Assembly: GCA_023105745.1 (NCBI GenBank)
Contig: JALGQZ010000002.1
Coordinates: 41,895,997 to 41,959,996, forward strand
DNA length: 64,000 bases
Reading direction: 5' to 3'
DNA from: Austropuccinia psidii
Lineage: Eukaryota; Basidiomycota; Pucciniomycetes; Pucciniales; Sphaerophragmiaceae
The notes below the pieces were generated by a model that worked only from the letters and a program-made list of their open reading frames with translations, ran no database searches and had not been told where the DNA came from. A program made the translations under genes and the position numbers. Shown in pieces: positions 1-12,182 of the stretch. Each line of letters starts with the position of its first letter. Position 1 is the stretch's first letter.

Positions 1-408
1 AATATTGAGGGTTGGCTGTTTACTTTGGCCAAAGGGATCCTGGGATGCCACTGGATTCCGAATGGGATTAAGGAGGAGCTCACATGGAAATTTTGATTGG
101 GGCTTAGCGTTTGATGATATTTGAGGTGTGCCTTCTGGCCCCTGAGACACATGCGTTTGTGTACTAGTGGTATTTCGTGGAATTGGAGTGACAGAAATAT
201 TTGGGATCAACCAAGTGCTTGAAGCTGGAGCCTTTAGATTTCCCACATCAATGTTAAGACCTGATACATTCATTGAGGATGCAATAGGGGTTGTGAGAGG
301 AATGTTGGGACTCAATGGTGACTGTGTTTAAACATATTTTATGCTAGATTCACTATCTGAGTCATGAACAAAACCTGAATGGGATTTGTGTGGCTTGGAA
401 GATGACAT
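1..408 (-). pseudogene. Partial Ser/Pro/Thr-rich protein, runs off left edge
   Basis: Reading the minus strand from the ATG at 406-408, the frame stays open to position 1 except for one TAA (328-330) at codon 27. The product is rich in Ser, Pro, Thr and Asn and starts MSSSKPHKSHSGF. No domain, membrane segment or catalytic motif is visible. Similar N-termini occur, from memory, in many hypothetical proteins of Austropuccinia psidii, which suggests a repeated, probably transposon-linked family. The stop could be a nonsense mutation, as a CAA to TAA change would explain it, or it could lie next to an unrecognised intron. The C-terminal part is outside the window, so no function is assigned. Confidence 0.45.
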
Positions 409-1355
409 AAGGGCGGAAAAATTACAGTAATATTTTTAACTAGATAAAACACCTCAGTATTATGATAAAATAGAGTGATATGAGATGAAATCTTTTCAAA
501 TTTAGAAAAGAGAAATTCTATGAATAGTTGGAACCAAGTGTTGTGTGGAAGTCCAATAAGACTCTTTTTAGGAGAATTCTCCCTGCCTCCGCTTTTGTCG
601 GAAACCACCCTGCATGGCCTACTACCATATAATGTAATATTCCCTTGATCTCAAAGGGGACCCATCATTCATAAGTAATCATATTTGGTAACATTTCCGC
701 CTCCCCATTGTCACATTTTGTGAATTATCCAAACTGCCAATATATGCATTGAAATTCCACAACATTGTACATCTGTAAAGGGGTATATTCATGAAGGATT
801 TACCCACAAAAGAGACATCACCTTTTCAAGAAAGGCGAGACAATCCAAATCACATTCCAACCAATTAAAAGCCTGCTGCACTCAAATCAAATACCAAGAC
901 TTTAGCTGCACTCCAACCCCTTATGTAATAGAGTTATATTGTTATGTCTGTAATAAGGTTTCATCCATGTACAATGGCGTGCCAGCGTACATGGCTTGAA
1001 TGTCAATCCCCTCAATTTAATGTTGACACATCCCTATTGGAACGCCCCTCAAGGGTCAAAGCCGCAGTATTGCCATGTGTAAATAAAATAGAATATGTAT
1101 AAGCATTGAGCAGCATGGCATTTTACCCAATGAAACTCCTAACCAATTCGGCCATCCAGATGAGACATGTTACACTTTATCAGCTGCAGCTCACACACCA
1201 TTACATATGGGATAAAATTCTCAGCTGGCTCAAATCATCTCCCCCTTCATAAATAATCACTCAATTTTTTTTCCAATTAATAACACTCCTAAACACTTTC
1301 ACATCAGCCATAGATATTTATACACAAACCAACCGTACTCCCAATTCCTGCAACA
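409..1355. other. No gene seen
   Basis: This stretch lies between two divergent pseudogenes. Open frames in it are short and have no recognisable domain. It probably holds the former promoter regions of both neighbours. No inverted terminus of a CACTA element could be identified. Confidence 0.5.
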
Positions 1356-4135
1356 ATGACAACCCACCGCTATTCCTCAATGCGTATATGCATGTGTCAA
1401 CACTGCTCAACTCAAACACACTCTTCCCCTGAGGGTGATAGGCATGGAGTTGCCTTCAAACCTTTCCAATATAAACAGCACATTAAAAAGCTCAAATCAA
1501 CCATTGCACCCAAATCTCTTCCAAACATCCCTACTTCTGCCACAGGATCTGAGTTCCCACAATTTCTATTGGATCAAATATTCCCGGCTGATTATTCACC
1601 ATTGACCCAAAGCACCTTCTCCACAGCACCGGGTCTCAATTCAACTGCACAGAAACCATACAGCAGCAGTCAAACCCTTCCCCCACAAGACCTTGGAAAG
1701 ATAATATCTGCCATTATATCATAAAGGTATAATATACCCCGCAGGGCTTCACGCATTTCCGACCCCGCCCTAAACCTGCTGATCAAGTCCAGCATCTCAA
1801 GCTCCGGTGGTCCCCCCACTCCTGCATTCCATATACCTCAAGATCTGAGTACCATATTTGAACATCTCCAATTGGAACCAGCAATTCAAAACTACATATG
1901 TTGTCCTCAATGTTTCTCTCTTAATGGCCTTACTGAATCAGTCACAACTGACCAACCCCACTGTCAACGCCATAATGACCCAAATGATCATGATCCCCCT
2001 TGCACACAATCATTAGGCAAATTCGTCTATTCATTTGAACCCCGCACCCAAAACACAACCAACATGAAGCAAAAATTTATACCAACAAAACATTTTATTT
2101 ATTAACCATTCAAAAATTGGCTTGCCAGATTTCTCCAGCGGGCTGTAATTATGGAAATTCTGCATCAACATCAACAATCCCAAACTCCCAAAGGTTCCCC
2201 AAAATGTGACGTCTGCGATGGATTGGTCTGGAGACACTTCACTGGCACTAGAAATATCAATGACCCCCCCATTCATGTCCATTACTGTTGCATTGGCCTT
2301 CTCCATTTATGTGGACTGGTTTAATGCACATGGAAAGTCAACCCAGTTGGCCGGCATTGGACCTATCATTCTTATTTGTCTTAATCTCCCCCCAAGTGAA
2401 AGATTGAAGCCAGAGAATGTCTATGTTGCAGGAATCATCCCTGGTCCAAAGGAGCCAACTTCCCTTCAATTGAATTACCTATTAATGCCACTAATCAAGG
2501 AGCTCAAAGAGCTATGAAAAGGTTACCATTTTTCACCCACCTCAACAGGTCCTTCAGGATCCTTTATCCGTGTTGCCATTCTCACAGCCATCACGGATGT
2601 GGTTGCCATGTGCAAGCTTACTGGATTTATTTACCATTCAGGCAACCACTTTTGTAATTTTTGCACCATTCACAAAGCTCAAATTGAAGAAATTGGTCCT
2701 CAATTTCACTACACATGCTCATATCAAAATCATAAATCAACCATTTCCAAATGGCTTTGGGAAACCCCACAACAAAGACAAGCAATTTTCTCTGAGTATG
2801 GAGTGCAATATTCAATTTTAGAAGACCTTCCGTATTGGTATGCAACCAGAATGGTTAATATTGACATAATGCATAATTTAATACTGGGAATTTTGAAGGA
2901 TCATGCAACTTTCAAATTGTGCATTCCAGAGTCCAAATCAAAAATTTACCTCAGGTCCCGCAGGAAATCCAATGACACCAACAGTTCAGACTCAGATTCC
3001 ATGACTCTCAACAGCTCTCTTGATAAAATCACATTGAGAGAGGCCCGCTGCCTGAGAAGAGACGCAGCAAAAATAATAAATGAGCCACTCCCCACTACTT
3101 CCACCTGAAAAAACTATTTCCCGATGCCCTCCCCTCACACGGAACATCCATCTATTGCCACAAGTTGGACTGTTTCAATAGATGATGCGACTGCATTTGC
3201 TGAACATGGTAAAAAATTCTGCCTTTCCAATCAACACCTGTTCCCAAAAGAGAAAAGTAAACCAAATCATCATTTTTCTGATCATATACCAGAACTCTTC
3301 CAATGTTGGGGCCCAGCACAAGCCTCAGCCACATGGGGTTATGAGCAGTTCATTGGAGTATTTACAAAAATGCCAACAAATAACAAAATATGTACTTCAA
3401 TTAATAATATCAATATATTCACATTGATTAAGCACCTGAACTCAATAAGACTAACTTCTTGCAGCTCTGAATAGATGATATAGATAAAACCGTACTTCAA
3501 CATATCTGTTGATGTTCCAACCTTTCCGTTCTCCTGAAATCCCCATCTGTGCCATGAGAAATAAAACAGCTTTTTGAATCACAGCCACCTTCCCTGTTCA
3601 ATCACCATAAATATAACAAACCATCCCGCCATGACCAAGAAAATATGATTGCCTGGTTTAGTACTTACAGAATTTTCATGCAACGAGGGAAATAGTTGAT
3701 TGGATCAGCTTAGACACTACCGTGCAATCCACAAGTCCTCTCACTTCAAGGATTGTCTCACCTTGGTATTTTCCAGTTTCAAACATTAATATTGGGAACA
3801 ATATATTTTCAACTGAATCCAAAAATGTCAGCAACAGTGTGATATCTTTTCTGAGGGGCAACTCACAACAATTTGGTATTATTAATAGCATTTTTAAAGT
3901 CTCTGAGCCATCTAGCATACTGAACGATAACTTTCTGATCTTAAAAACTTTGAAGATTGATGTGAATTTCTTACCAGATTGGCCCCATCTGAATATTTAT
4001 AAAGCTTTTGGTTTTTATGATGGAAACTTGATTATATCTGAAGAAGAAATAGAAGGTAACTGTGTCTTGTATGATAACAAAGTTCTGTCATGTGGACTGC
4101 TTGTAATGATAAAGCCATTATTTCATGATATTTAG
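1356..4135 (+). pseudogene. tnp2-like (CACTA/EnSpm) transposase remnant
   Basis: Blocks typical of basidiomycete tnp2 transposases appear in order but in shifting frames. An N-terminal Cys-rich start is at 1356-1724 (CMCQHCSTQTH). The core has VDWFNAHGK, LICLNLPP and IIPGPKEPT (2206-2517). A Cys/His stretch with HFCNFCTIHK is followed by NIDIMHNLILGIL (2599-3108). A late block contains HHFSDHIPELFQCWGPAQAS (3124-3474). The C-terminal tail is at 3722-4135. An intact protein would cut and rejoin transposon ends in the nucleus. Stops and frameshifts separate all blocks, for example the stop ending at 3108, so this copy is dead. Some interruptions could be introns. I found no terminal inverted repeats that would bound the element. 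Confidence 0.8.
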
Positions 4136-4408
4136 TCTACAAAAATGCAAATCTCTCAGATTCATTAGCAATTTTGCTAGTGAAATAACTGCCTCAAAAT
4201 TTAGTGACAGAGACATGCATTCACATTGTCACAAAGAACTTACTATTTTGACATTGGTTATATTGTGAATAAGCCAAGTTCAATGATCAAATGACCCACA
4301 CACTCACCTTTCACAGCATCCAAAATTTCTAACTGTGCCATCATCATGTTGGAAGGGGAAGCGGCCCTTGCACACCGGCACCTGCACACGCAAATTCACA
4401 CACAAGTG

Positions 4409-4514
4409 CACCCGCACCCGCCAATGCACACCCAAGCGCACCCGCACACGCCAATGCACACCCAAGCGCACCCAAACCTGCCAATGCATGCGCAAACGCA
4501 CCCGCACCCGCCAA
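4409..4514. repeat. 30-bp minisatellite, about 3.5 copies
   Basis: Units start at about 4409, 4439, 4469 and 4499. Each is a variant of CACCCGCACCCGCCAATGCA followed by CACCCAAGCG. The unit is C-rich on the plus strand and purine-rich on the minus strand. Open frames on both strands are a by-product of the 30-bp period. Confidence 0.85.
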
Positions 4515-4604
4515 GAGTGGTTTCATGTGTCACCCAAAAATGGTCAATGCCACCTGACATTAGGCCCTCACATGTATTTCCTTTGTGTGCATGTGTCACC
4601 CATG

Positions 4605-4770
4605 CACCCACAGCATTGTGCAGCGGGCTCTAACCATGTCACCCCCTCCTGCTGAGCTAGCTGATTCATGGCTACACAAAATTAGGACAACACATCATTT
4701 GGCCATGGTGTGCCTGTCACACACATACACTGGCACCCGCGGTATTGTGCGGCGGGCTCTACCAGTGTCA
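4605..4770. repeat. Imperfect direct repeat, two copies 128 bp apart
   Basis: The copies at 4605-4641 and 4733-4770 share ATTGTGC, GCGGGCTCTA and GTGTCA or ATGTCA around the same spacing. They suggest a longer, decayed tandem unit of roughly 130 bp next to the minisatellite. Confidence 0.6.
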
Positions 4771-5124
4771 TCTGCAAAACGACAATCCTGCTCAGGCGGA
4801 GTCCTTTCATGGATGACCTGGTGAAGTCAAACCCCCGCCTAAATCAAGACTGGCTGAAGGACCTCTTTGATTTGTGTTTGTGCAAACAGGAGGGTCTTGT
4901 GTAATTTTTACCAACCATTGGACGGTTGCGGGATGATCAGGTGGTGAGGAATATGAGTTGAAGGCACAGGGGAACCAATATTGGTGGATTTCACAGGATT
5001 TGGTGTAATACAAGAGTGGGATGTGTGCTCAAGGTTTGCTTGATTTTTGCTTGACGTGAGCGCAACTTTCATCCTGCTTGACGTGAAGTCAATCGCCAAC
5101 GATTGACACAAGATTTGCCCTGCT

Positions 5125-5988
5125 GAGATAATAGGGTTTAATCATGATGTAATTATCACCAAACCTTAAAATATTGATCAATTCCAGTGGATATGATCAG
5201 TGCACGTCTACTAGAAGCCTGTTGGACTCTAGGAGGGGGGTATTTACTATAAATACAGCTCTTTCTACTCTGTTTTCCCCTCAGACGCTTACAAAACATT
5301 AAATCATTAAATAAAAAGGTAATTTCTCTATTGTTTATATATAAAACTTTTATATTATTAAAGACCAAAGATCATCTTATAATAATCTCCTTCTTTCATG
5401 TGATTATTACAATTGTTTAATTGTTTTGCTTAAATTTCTCTCAAGACTTCAATTCCACGTAAAACCAAGAAAATTTGTAATTTCTCTTAAAATTTATTGT
5501 AACTACAATTTAAACAAGTTGTAATTACATCTCTAGGCGTAAATTTACTCAAAATTATTATGTTAAGCATTTGAAGTAGGTTATTTCTCTGATTATAATA
5601 ATTTTCCTTTATTATTACTTTTTAATAATTCCATAATTGATATAAATAGTATTTATATCAATTTATAACTTTTATATTTGTAATATTATTGTTATTAATT
5701 GTTTTTTATTAAGAAAAAACAATTTTTTACCCCTTTATTATTTGTTGGTAAAAATAATAAAGTGCTTTTAAATATATTAATATATTTATTTTATATATAT
5801 TATTTTTTATAATATAAATTGTATTATTATATTTATTCAATAATATAATTATTTTACGCCTTGATTATAATAATTCTTTATTATTATAATTATATTTTAT
5901 CTTATTTAACTTATTTATAAGGACATTCATAGTACATTAAGTAAAATATTAGTAATTTTTACTTATTGTTTCATAGTCAAACCTTACA
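5125..5988 (+). repeat. B1 5' LTR, 3' portion only
   Basis: It matches the B1 3' LTR from about 15565 to 16425 and ends ACCTTACA, but the first 1.1 kb or so is absent. The homology starts abruptly at about 5125. It keeps the TATA box and the downstream R/U5-like part, so the loss is of the upstream U3 half. Confidence 0.9.
5249..5257 (+). promoter_or_regulatory. TATA box in truncated B1 5' LTR
   Basis: TATAAATAC follows a G-run and precedes a pyrimidine-rich stretch. The same motif sits at the equivalent place in the B1 3' LTR (15690) and in sB1. No transcription start has been mapped. Confidence 0.55.
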
Positions 5989-5990
5989 TT

Positions 5991-6008
5991 TGGGGGCCTG
6001 GCCGTGAT
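5991..6008 (+). other. B1 primer-binding site
   Basis: TGGGGGCCTGGCCGTGAT lies 2 bp after the LTR end. TGG followed by 15 bases that could pair with an acceptor stem and the T-arm stem is what a full 18-nt tRNA primer site should look like. It does not resemble the initiator-Met site (TGGTATCAGAGC type). The tRNA was not identified. A2 has the same site with two changes. Confidence 0.65.
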
Positions 6009-6500
6009 ATTTACTTTAAAAGACCTTTGAAAAGAGTCTAATTGGGCTTATCAAATAATAAATTATAATCATAATCATAAAATTATATAATAACTTTATA
6101 TTTATTGATTTTAATAGCTATTGAGGCATTTGGAAAGCAATTGTACTGTCTTACACGTGGTTTTTCACATCCTTAGACTTGCAAAAACTTTCTTTGAGTG
6201 ACTCTAGTGATTAAAAAGATATTTTATAAATTGAAAATAATTATATATTATAAATTAAATTTATAAAAGAATCATATTCATTATATTTTATTCTTTTAGT
6301 CAAAAAAAACTTAAAAATATTAAAAATATTAAAAACCAATAAAAAAGTTATTTTATTCATTTGAATTTCATTTCTTTAATTATTTTCATTTTCTTTTTAA
6401 AAAAAAGAGAGATGAAAGCAATTTTTACATGGAAAATTGCCATATCTTACCAAAAATAACACTTTTATATAAAATACTTATATTTATTTGTCTTTTTTAG

Positions 6501-6650
6501 TGTTTGAAGACAATCCAACAGAGGACAACCAAACCAGTGTTGACAGATTGGTGGAAGAAACTTGCCAAAGTTCTCCAGCACCAATAATCACTAAGAAAAA
6601 GAAAGGAAAGAAATTGGACTTTCCAGGACCCACTATTCAGGACTCTGAAG
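6501..6650 (+). pseudogene. B1 gag leader exon
   Basis: The exon is bounded by a pyrimidine-rich acceptor (TCTTTTTTAG, ending at 6500) and a strong donor (GTGAGT at 6651). It encodes an acidic then Lys-rich peptide containing TKKKKGKKLDFPGP and leaves the codon in phase 1. There is no in-frame ATG at its start, so the start codon would have to come from an exon further upstream. Family A has an exon with the same borders and phases (A2, 51802-51999). The inferred intron is 6651-6738 (88 nt, acceptor CTACCAG). An ATG at 6728 that looks like a gag start lies inside this intron. Confidence 0.55.
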
Positions 6651-6738
6651 GTGAGTACCTCATTTATAAATTGCCATAAGAAGAATTCCTGTTCTGAAAT
6701 CTTCTTATTTCTTATTTTTCTTAAAATATGACTACCAG

Positions 6739-8903
6739 AAGAGGCTCCCAATACTCCATCCAATCATATGGAGCTGGACTCAGAGGTAGAATTGATTCCT
6801 CAAAAGGGAAAAGGAAGGACAATATCCCCAGTGGAACAGAATCCACACAAGGAAGTGCCTTATCCCAAAGGCAAGTCCCAGAAATGCCCATGATATCTGA
6901 ACCAGAATTGGAACTAAGTATGAGTAACTCAAACAGGTACAAATCACATTCAGAAGGCTCAAATAGACATTTACATGAGCCAGTACAAACAGTACTACAC
7001 AGTGTACAAGGACAAAGATTGGGAAATGTTGCCCCAAATACACCAAGGAGTGATGAACTCCTGGCACATCCTGAAAAAGTTCCTCAAAGAGGAGGAAATA
7101 GTGAGATACTCCAATGGATGGAATCCACTATCATACAAACCTCAAATCAAAAAGGTCAAGGAGTACAATGACAAAAAGAAGGAGGCAACCAAGGAAGAAG
7201 CCCCAGTAGCTTCTACCAGCAATCCCCAAGCCAACCCACTTCCCCAAGAAGGGAAGAAGAACAAGAAAACGAATTGGAGAAAACCATATTCCCCAGCATA
7301 CAGGATTCCAAAAGTGCAAAAAGATGCCATGGAAAATGTATTCAACATGGCCAGAGCTTTGATGGAATTCAAGGACAAAGAGGAGCAAATAATGAGACAA
7401 CCCCATTTCCCAAAGAAATACCTTGTCTCCTGATGTTGTAAATACTTTAACAGAGCTTAAAAATAGTATTTTACCTCTTAAAGACATTAAAAATAGTTTA
7501 TTATCTTTCCAAAAAAATAAATAATAGCTTATCATCTTTAACAAAGCTTGTTGTACAAAATAAAAAAGAAATTGATAACATGAAATTTATGATTGAAAAT
7601 AATAAACCAAAAGTATTAATTGATAATACTCAGAGATTAATACAAGGACAACAAGAGTTGTACAAATACATAAGTGATATCAAAGAAAAAACTTTGACAA
7701 TCAATTATGACGTGAGTATTGATAATCTTACAGAGAAATTAAACAAATTAAGCATTTCTGTAGAAAAATTTGAAGAAAAGACTTAATCACACCAAAAATT
7801 ACTTTTGGACCATGTGGAAAAGAGTGATGGAGCAAGAATGCATCTGAAAGATGACATTCAAAGTGAAATAAGGCTTATTTTTGAAAAATGGATAAAATTA
7901 ATGAGGCTAACTCAAATATGCCAAAGTTATCAACACCATTTTCTCACATAAGAAGCCCTGTTAAACCAAAAGAGGAATTAACAAACCCATTCATAACAGA
8001 CTTGAGTCACCAAGACAATAACCAAGTCTTAATGAAGGAAGTACCTCAATTAAAAGAATGGCCAACATTCACAGGAGAAGGTGAATATGACCATATGTCA
8101 TTTATCAAAACAATTGACTTGCTACAAGAATATTATGCCATACCAGATGAATTAATCACTGCAAGATTACATTCATTATTTGAAAAATCTGCAAAAAGAT
8201 GGTATTATGGCATAAGGCAAACAAATGGCAAAAATACCTGGTCTTGGTGGAAACAAGAAATAATCACCAAGTGGGCTAATGATGCCTGGAGGTACAAGAT
8301 AGAAAATGCATTTGAAAATTCTTCCTTTGACCCAGACAAAGACAAGCCTTTAACTTGGTTCTTAAAACGAGTTGAAAGACTTAATGCATTGTACCCAGAA
8401 ATGTCACAGAAAATGGTGCACATGAAAATACTTAAAAAATGTGGAGGAGAGCTAGAACATTCCCTGAGGAGCAGGTGTATAAAACCATGCTCCACAGAAG
8501 AGTATATCAATGCACTAGAAGACATAGTAACAAGAACAAAAATTGGCAGAACTTGGAAGAAATTGGACATTTAAAGTCTAAATAAACCATTTATCAAAAA
8601 ATATAAATCAAAAGAACCTTTCAAGCCCAATACATCCAATAATAATGAGCAAAGAAAATGCCATAAATGGGGAGGTATTGGACATTTAGCCAACAATTGC
8701 CTCAAAAAGGCAAAGATTAATGAAATTGTGGAAACAGAAAACCACAATGACAAAGAGGAGGAATCTGACTCTGAAAAAGAAGAGTCAGAAAGTTCTGAAA
8801 GTGATGAAATTAATATAATTAATGCACAAATTAATAATATTGATATAATCTATAAAGTACTGGATGTTAACTCAAACTTACCACAAGTTGGAACATCTGA
8901 CAC
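6739..8903 (+). pseudogene. B1 Gag (capsid and nucleocapsid), broken
   Basis: Gag packages element RNA in cytoplasmic virus-like particles. Visible blocks are a conserved stretch with SPAYRIPKVQKDAMENVFNM (frame of 6975-7433), a coiled-coil-like Ile/Leu/Asn/Lys-rich region (7440-7880), and a capsid-like block starting near QLKEWPTFTGEGEYDHM with a WYYGIRQ..WSWWKQEI segment (7888-8574). The nucleocapsid has one zinc knuckle (8659-8700) in which the second Cys is Trp (TGG at 8668-8670), giving C-x2-W-x4-H-x4-C. An acidic Glu/Ser tail follows. Stops between 6880 and 6930, at 7433 and at 8574 break the frame. The frame is cut at 8903 by solo LTR sA1 and resumes at 10726. Confidence 0.8.
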
Positions 8904-10725
8904 TGTGAGCCTTAGAGGTAATTTCATATACCCAAAAGACCACAAATACAAAAATAACATATTAATATAAATAAAATATATTTATTTATATTATTAAAAT
9001 AAAAATCAAAATATAGATATAAAATTATATTAAAAATAAAAAATTAATTACAATTTAAAAATAAAAATACATTAAATTCTGTAAGTATAAAATTACATTT
9101 ATACTTGAAAAAATTAAGTAAAAATAAAATTTTAACAAAATTGTGAAAAAATAAATAAATTTGGAAAAAAGTTAAATAAAAATTATCATAACTTTTTATC
9201 GAATAAATAAACACATAAAAATTATTTCACCATTGGATTCCTCATAAAAAATCAGGTGGGGTCACCTCTGAGTGAAATTCTTGTAACTCAACTCTAAATA
9301 AGCTTAAATTAAGTTTTTAGTATTTCAATACAAAAGTTGAAAATCCTCAAAACCTTAATTTAATTCACACCACATGTGGTGTTAACCATCAATTTTTGTG
9401 TTAAAATTGAGGTGTTGTGTTTAGTTTAGAAGTTATGAGGAATTGAAGTATTTTCAATTGAATTCAATTGAAATGTCAAAATGTGCGCGTGTATTACATA
9501 AGTGAACTTTGATTTACATATGAGGTGTCAATTATTACTGTATTGTACTGTACAATTGAATTGAATTACATATTTAAATTATAAGTATAATATATGATGA
9601 GGAATTAAAGGAAAAATAAATTGGAAAGATTAAATTTGGGGGGGGAAAGGAACTCCAGCTCTAAGGGGGAGCTAGACCCCCAAAATCCTTGCTGAAAGGC
9701 GTGGGATGTCAAAATTCACGCAAAAGTTCATCACTTTTGGCCTGGAATTGAGTTACAGGGTCTGTGGACTCAATTGATGATGAGGTTTTGATACCAACTG
9801 GGGTAGTTTTAGCTGTTGCCGAGGGTAAAACTACCCTTAAGATAAAACAACCATAGTAAAAACAGTTTTAACTGGTTTCTACGCCTCTTACACACATTCT
9901 GACGTGTTTTGAAGGCTCTAGGCCTGGTATTGCTATAGTAATGGCTGATTTAAGGGTCTAAAATGGCTAAAAATGGCTTAAACCAGCCCTTTTTGGTCTA
10001 AACCAGGGTTCAATGATGCCATAATTGGCTTTTCTGTTGTCAGACTGTTTTTCACGACTGACAAGAGTAAAATTTACTTTTGGAGTAAGAGAATTGATGG
10101 CTATAAAAGAATGTCTTCTTTGCCCCACTTTTCTCTTCATGTTAGAATCTTTTCCTTTTATAATTAGTTTAAACATTGTTAAACCAATCAATAAAAGATT
10201 CCAACCACCTTTTTTAAATCATTTTAATCCTTTTAACCACGTGAAAAAATCATTATAATCATTGTTTGTAACTCTTATAATCATTTTTACCCCTGAACCA
10301 CCCCAAAAGTGAATTAAAGCATCTTTCATCACTGTAAACTTTGTCACTTTGTTTCCAAATTCACTCTGGTCACTTTTGGGCGTGTTTTCTCTTCAATATT
10401 CTTTTTAAAGACTTTGTTCTTTAATTAATTGCTTGCAGTTCTTTGCTCAATTAATTCCAATTGAAATTGCTCTTGAAGAAATTTCTTTTGTAGCCTTAAA
10501 ATATCTCTTGTAGAGTATTTTTTGGATAAATTTTTATTGTTGGTAAAACAATAAATTTTTATAATATTATTGTTTTATACTAATAAAGCTATAAACAATA
10601 AAATTGGCGTGTTTTCTCTTAAAAATAATATTCCATACTATTTTTAATTGATTTTTACCTTATACAAATTTTGAGGACAGGAAAAGTACTTGATTTTTAA
10701 TCAAAGTTCCATATCCACACCTTAC
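8904..10725 (+). mobile_element. sA1: solo LTR of family A
   Basis: This 1822-bp LTR begins TGTGAGCC and ends CCTTACA. It is flanked by a perfect 5-bp duplication GACAC (8899-8903 and 10726-10730). It matches the LTRs of A1 and A2 in reverse orientation. It was left by recombination between the LTRs of a full element that had inserted at the gag-protease junction of B1. Removing it with one GACAC copy restores a continuous reading frame across the junction, which shows that it landed after B1 was in place. Confidence 0.95.
10102..10109 (+). promoter_or_regulatory. TATA box in solo LTR sA1
   Basis: TATAAAAG occurs in U3 and is followed about 30 bp downstream by a pyrimidine-rich stretch. The same motif is present in the 5' LTR of A2 (52841-52848, minus). 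If active it would drive transcription into B1 pol. Confidence 0.5.
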
Positions 10726-11341
10726 AGACACAAACCTGACAAATATACAAGATGCCAAGATGTACAGAACCAAACCTGCAAAAGGAATGGGATATACAGC
10801 TGGAAAATCAAGTATAAGTATTGTTATGGTTGATAACCAAGAAGGAAAAGTGAACTTAGATACAGGAGGATATTGCACCTGTGTTGGTAAAAGTTACTTA
10901 AGAACCATTGTCCCAGACTGGCAAGAAAAACTTATGCCAATACAAGGTGTCAAATTTAGTAGTGCAAGTCAGAGCATGAAGCCCCTTGGAATAATTGATT
11001 TAACACTAATTTTTCCTCACCCTTCACAATGTGTCAGAATTAAAGTAGAGTTTTTAGTAATGGAAAACTGTACTAGTAATCACTTCATACTTGGAAATGA
11101 CTACTTATCAGTTTATGGTATAGATATCTCTAACCAAAAAGACAGATATTTTACCATAGGAGATAACAAAAGACAAAATTTTGGCTTCTTAAATAACAAA
11201 AAACAAATCACAGTTATTATGAATGAGGAGAAAAGTCTAGAAAAGGACCTTTTTATATCTGAACAGCTCAAAGAGGCAGAATTCAATCAAGAATTAACAG
11301 AAAAAATGCAAGAAAAATTTATTGACCTCCTATTTAAGTAA
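10726..11341 (+). pseudogene. B1 protease and linker
   Basis: This is an aspartic protease that would cleave Gag-Pol. The active-site motif is LDTGG within VNLDTGGYCTCVGKS, close to the DTGA/DSGA norm, and the flap and C-terminal region contain FILGNDYLSVYGIDI. The segment stays open to a stop at 11341, where intact relatives continue into the RT; the stop interrupts a Lys-rich linker before the conserved EPLGAIIG block. The N-terminal end is the second half of the frame split by sA1. Confidence 0.8.
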
Positions 11342-12182
11342 AAAATGCCTTTTCAACTGAAAAGGAGCCACTAGGTGCCATAATTGGGAATGAGGTGGAT
11401 ATAATTCTTAATGTGGAAAAGCCTTACCCACCTTTACTAAGGAGACCAGCTTACCCAGCTAGTCCAAGGGCTAGAGAAGCCTTGGAGGTACACATTAAAG
11501 AATTAATGGACCTTGGAGTATTAAGAAAGGTAGGACATAATGAACAGGTAGGGGTCACTACACCTGTCATTATAACTTGGCATAATGAAAAATCAAGGAT
11601 GGTAGGAGACTTCAGAGCCCTGAAAACCTATACCATTCCAGAAAGATACCCAATACCCAGAATCCATGAGACATTGACACAATTGTCACAAGCTAAGTTC
11701 ATTACAGCTATGGATGCCTTAAAGGGTTTTCATCAAAATGTCTTAACAGACAATTCCAAGAAACTACTAAGAATAATAGTCCACTGTGGGATTTTTGAAT
11801 ACTTAAGAATGCCATTTGGCATAAAAATGCACCTTCCCATTATCAAAGGATGATGAACACCATATTTCCTGAATAATTGTCAGAAGGATGGTTAATAATC
11901 TATATTGATGATATCATAGTTTGCTCAGAAACTTGGGAAAATCACCTCACAAGACTAGAAAGGGTACTACAAAAAACAGTGCAAGTGAATATGAAAATTT
12001 CCTTGAAAAAGTGTCATTTTGCATATAGTGAACTAAAAGCACTAGGACATGTTGTATCTGGACTTAGTCTAGGAATAGACAAGAATAAAGTAGCAGCAGT
12101 ACTACTTAAGCCAAAGCCTCAAGCCAAAAAAGACATGCAATCATTTCTAGGATTTTCTGGATACTATAGACAGCATATATAA
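11342..12182 (+). pseudogene. B1 reverse transcriptase, frameshifted
   Basis: RT copies element RNA into cDNA. Motifs in order: PYPPLLRRPAYP, the fingers segment with WHNEKSRMVGDFRAL, DALKGFHQN (first catalytic Asp), LRMPFGIK, and the YIDD box in [12 protein letters not shown], which is intact. An A-run near 11825 appears to lack one base, shifting the frame just after MPFGIK. A TAA at about 11874 replaces a conserved Glu before LSEGWLIIY. The thumb and connection end at [10 protein letters not shown], where a two-base duplication (TATATA) causes another shift. Confidence 0.88.

Larger units (their letters stand above)
4136..5124. other. Non-coding, repeat-bearing spacer
   Basis: No gene is supported. 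The region is locally richer in C and G than its surroundings and holds a 30-bp minisatellite and a two-copy direct repeat, listed separately. Open frames across it exist in several phases because the repeat unit length is a multiple of three. The right border is where the truncated B1 LTR begins. Confidence 0.6.

Noticed and set aside
4344..4633. Overlapping frames on both strands (Ala/Gly-rich and His/Thr-rich products)
   Set aside because: They are produced by the 30-bp minisatellite, whose period is a multiple of three; no domain or start context supports them.
6728..7171. 147-residue frame starting MTTRRGSQYS as the B1 Gag start
   Set aside because: The ATG lies inside an inferred intron, and the region conserved with family A (RIPKVQKDAMENVF) is in another frame that joins the leader exon. 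I cannot exclude that it is translated, but it was not called as a gene.
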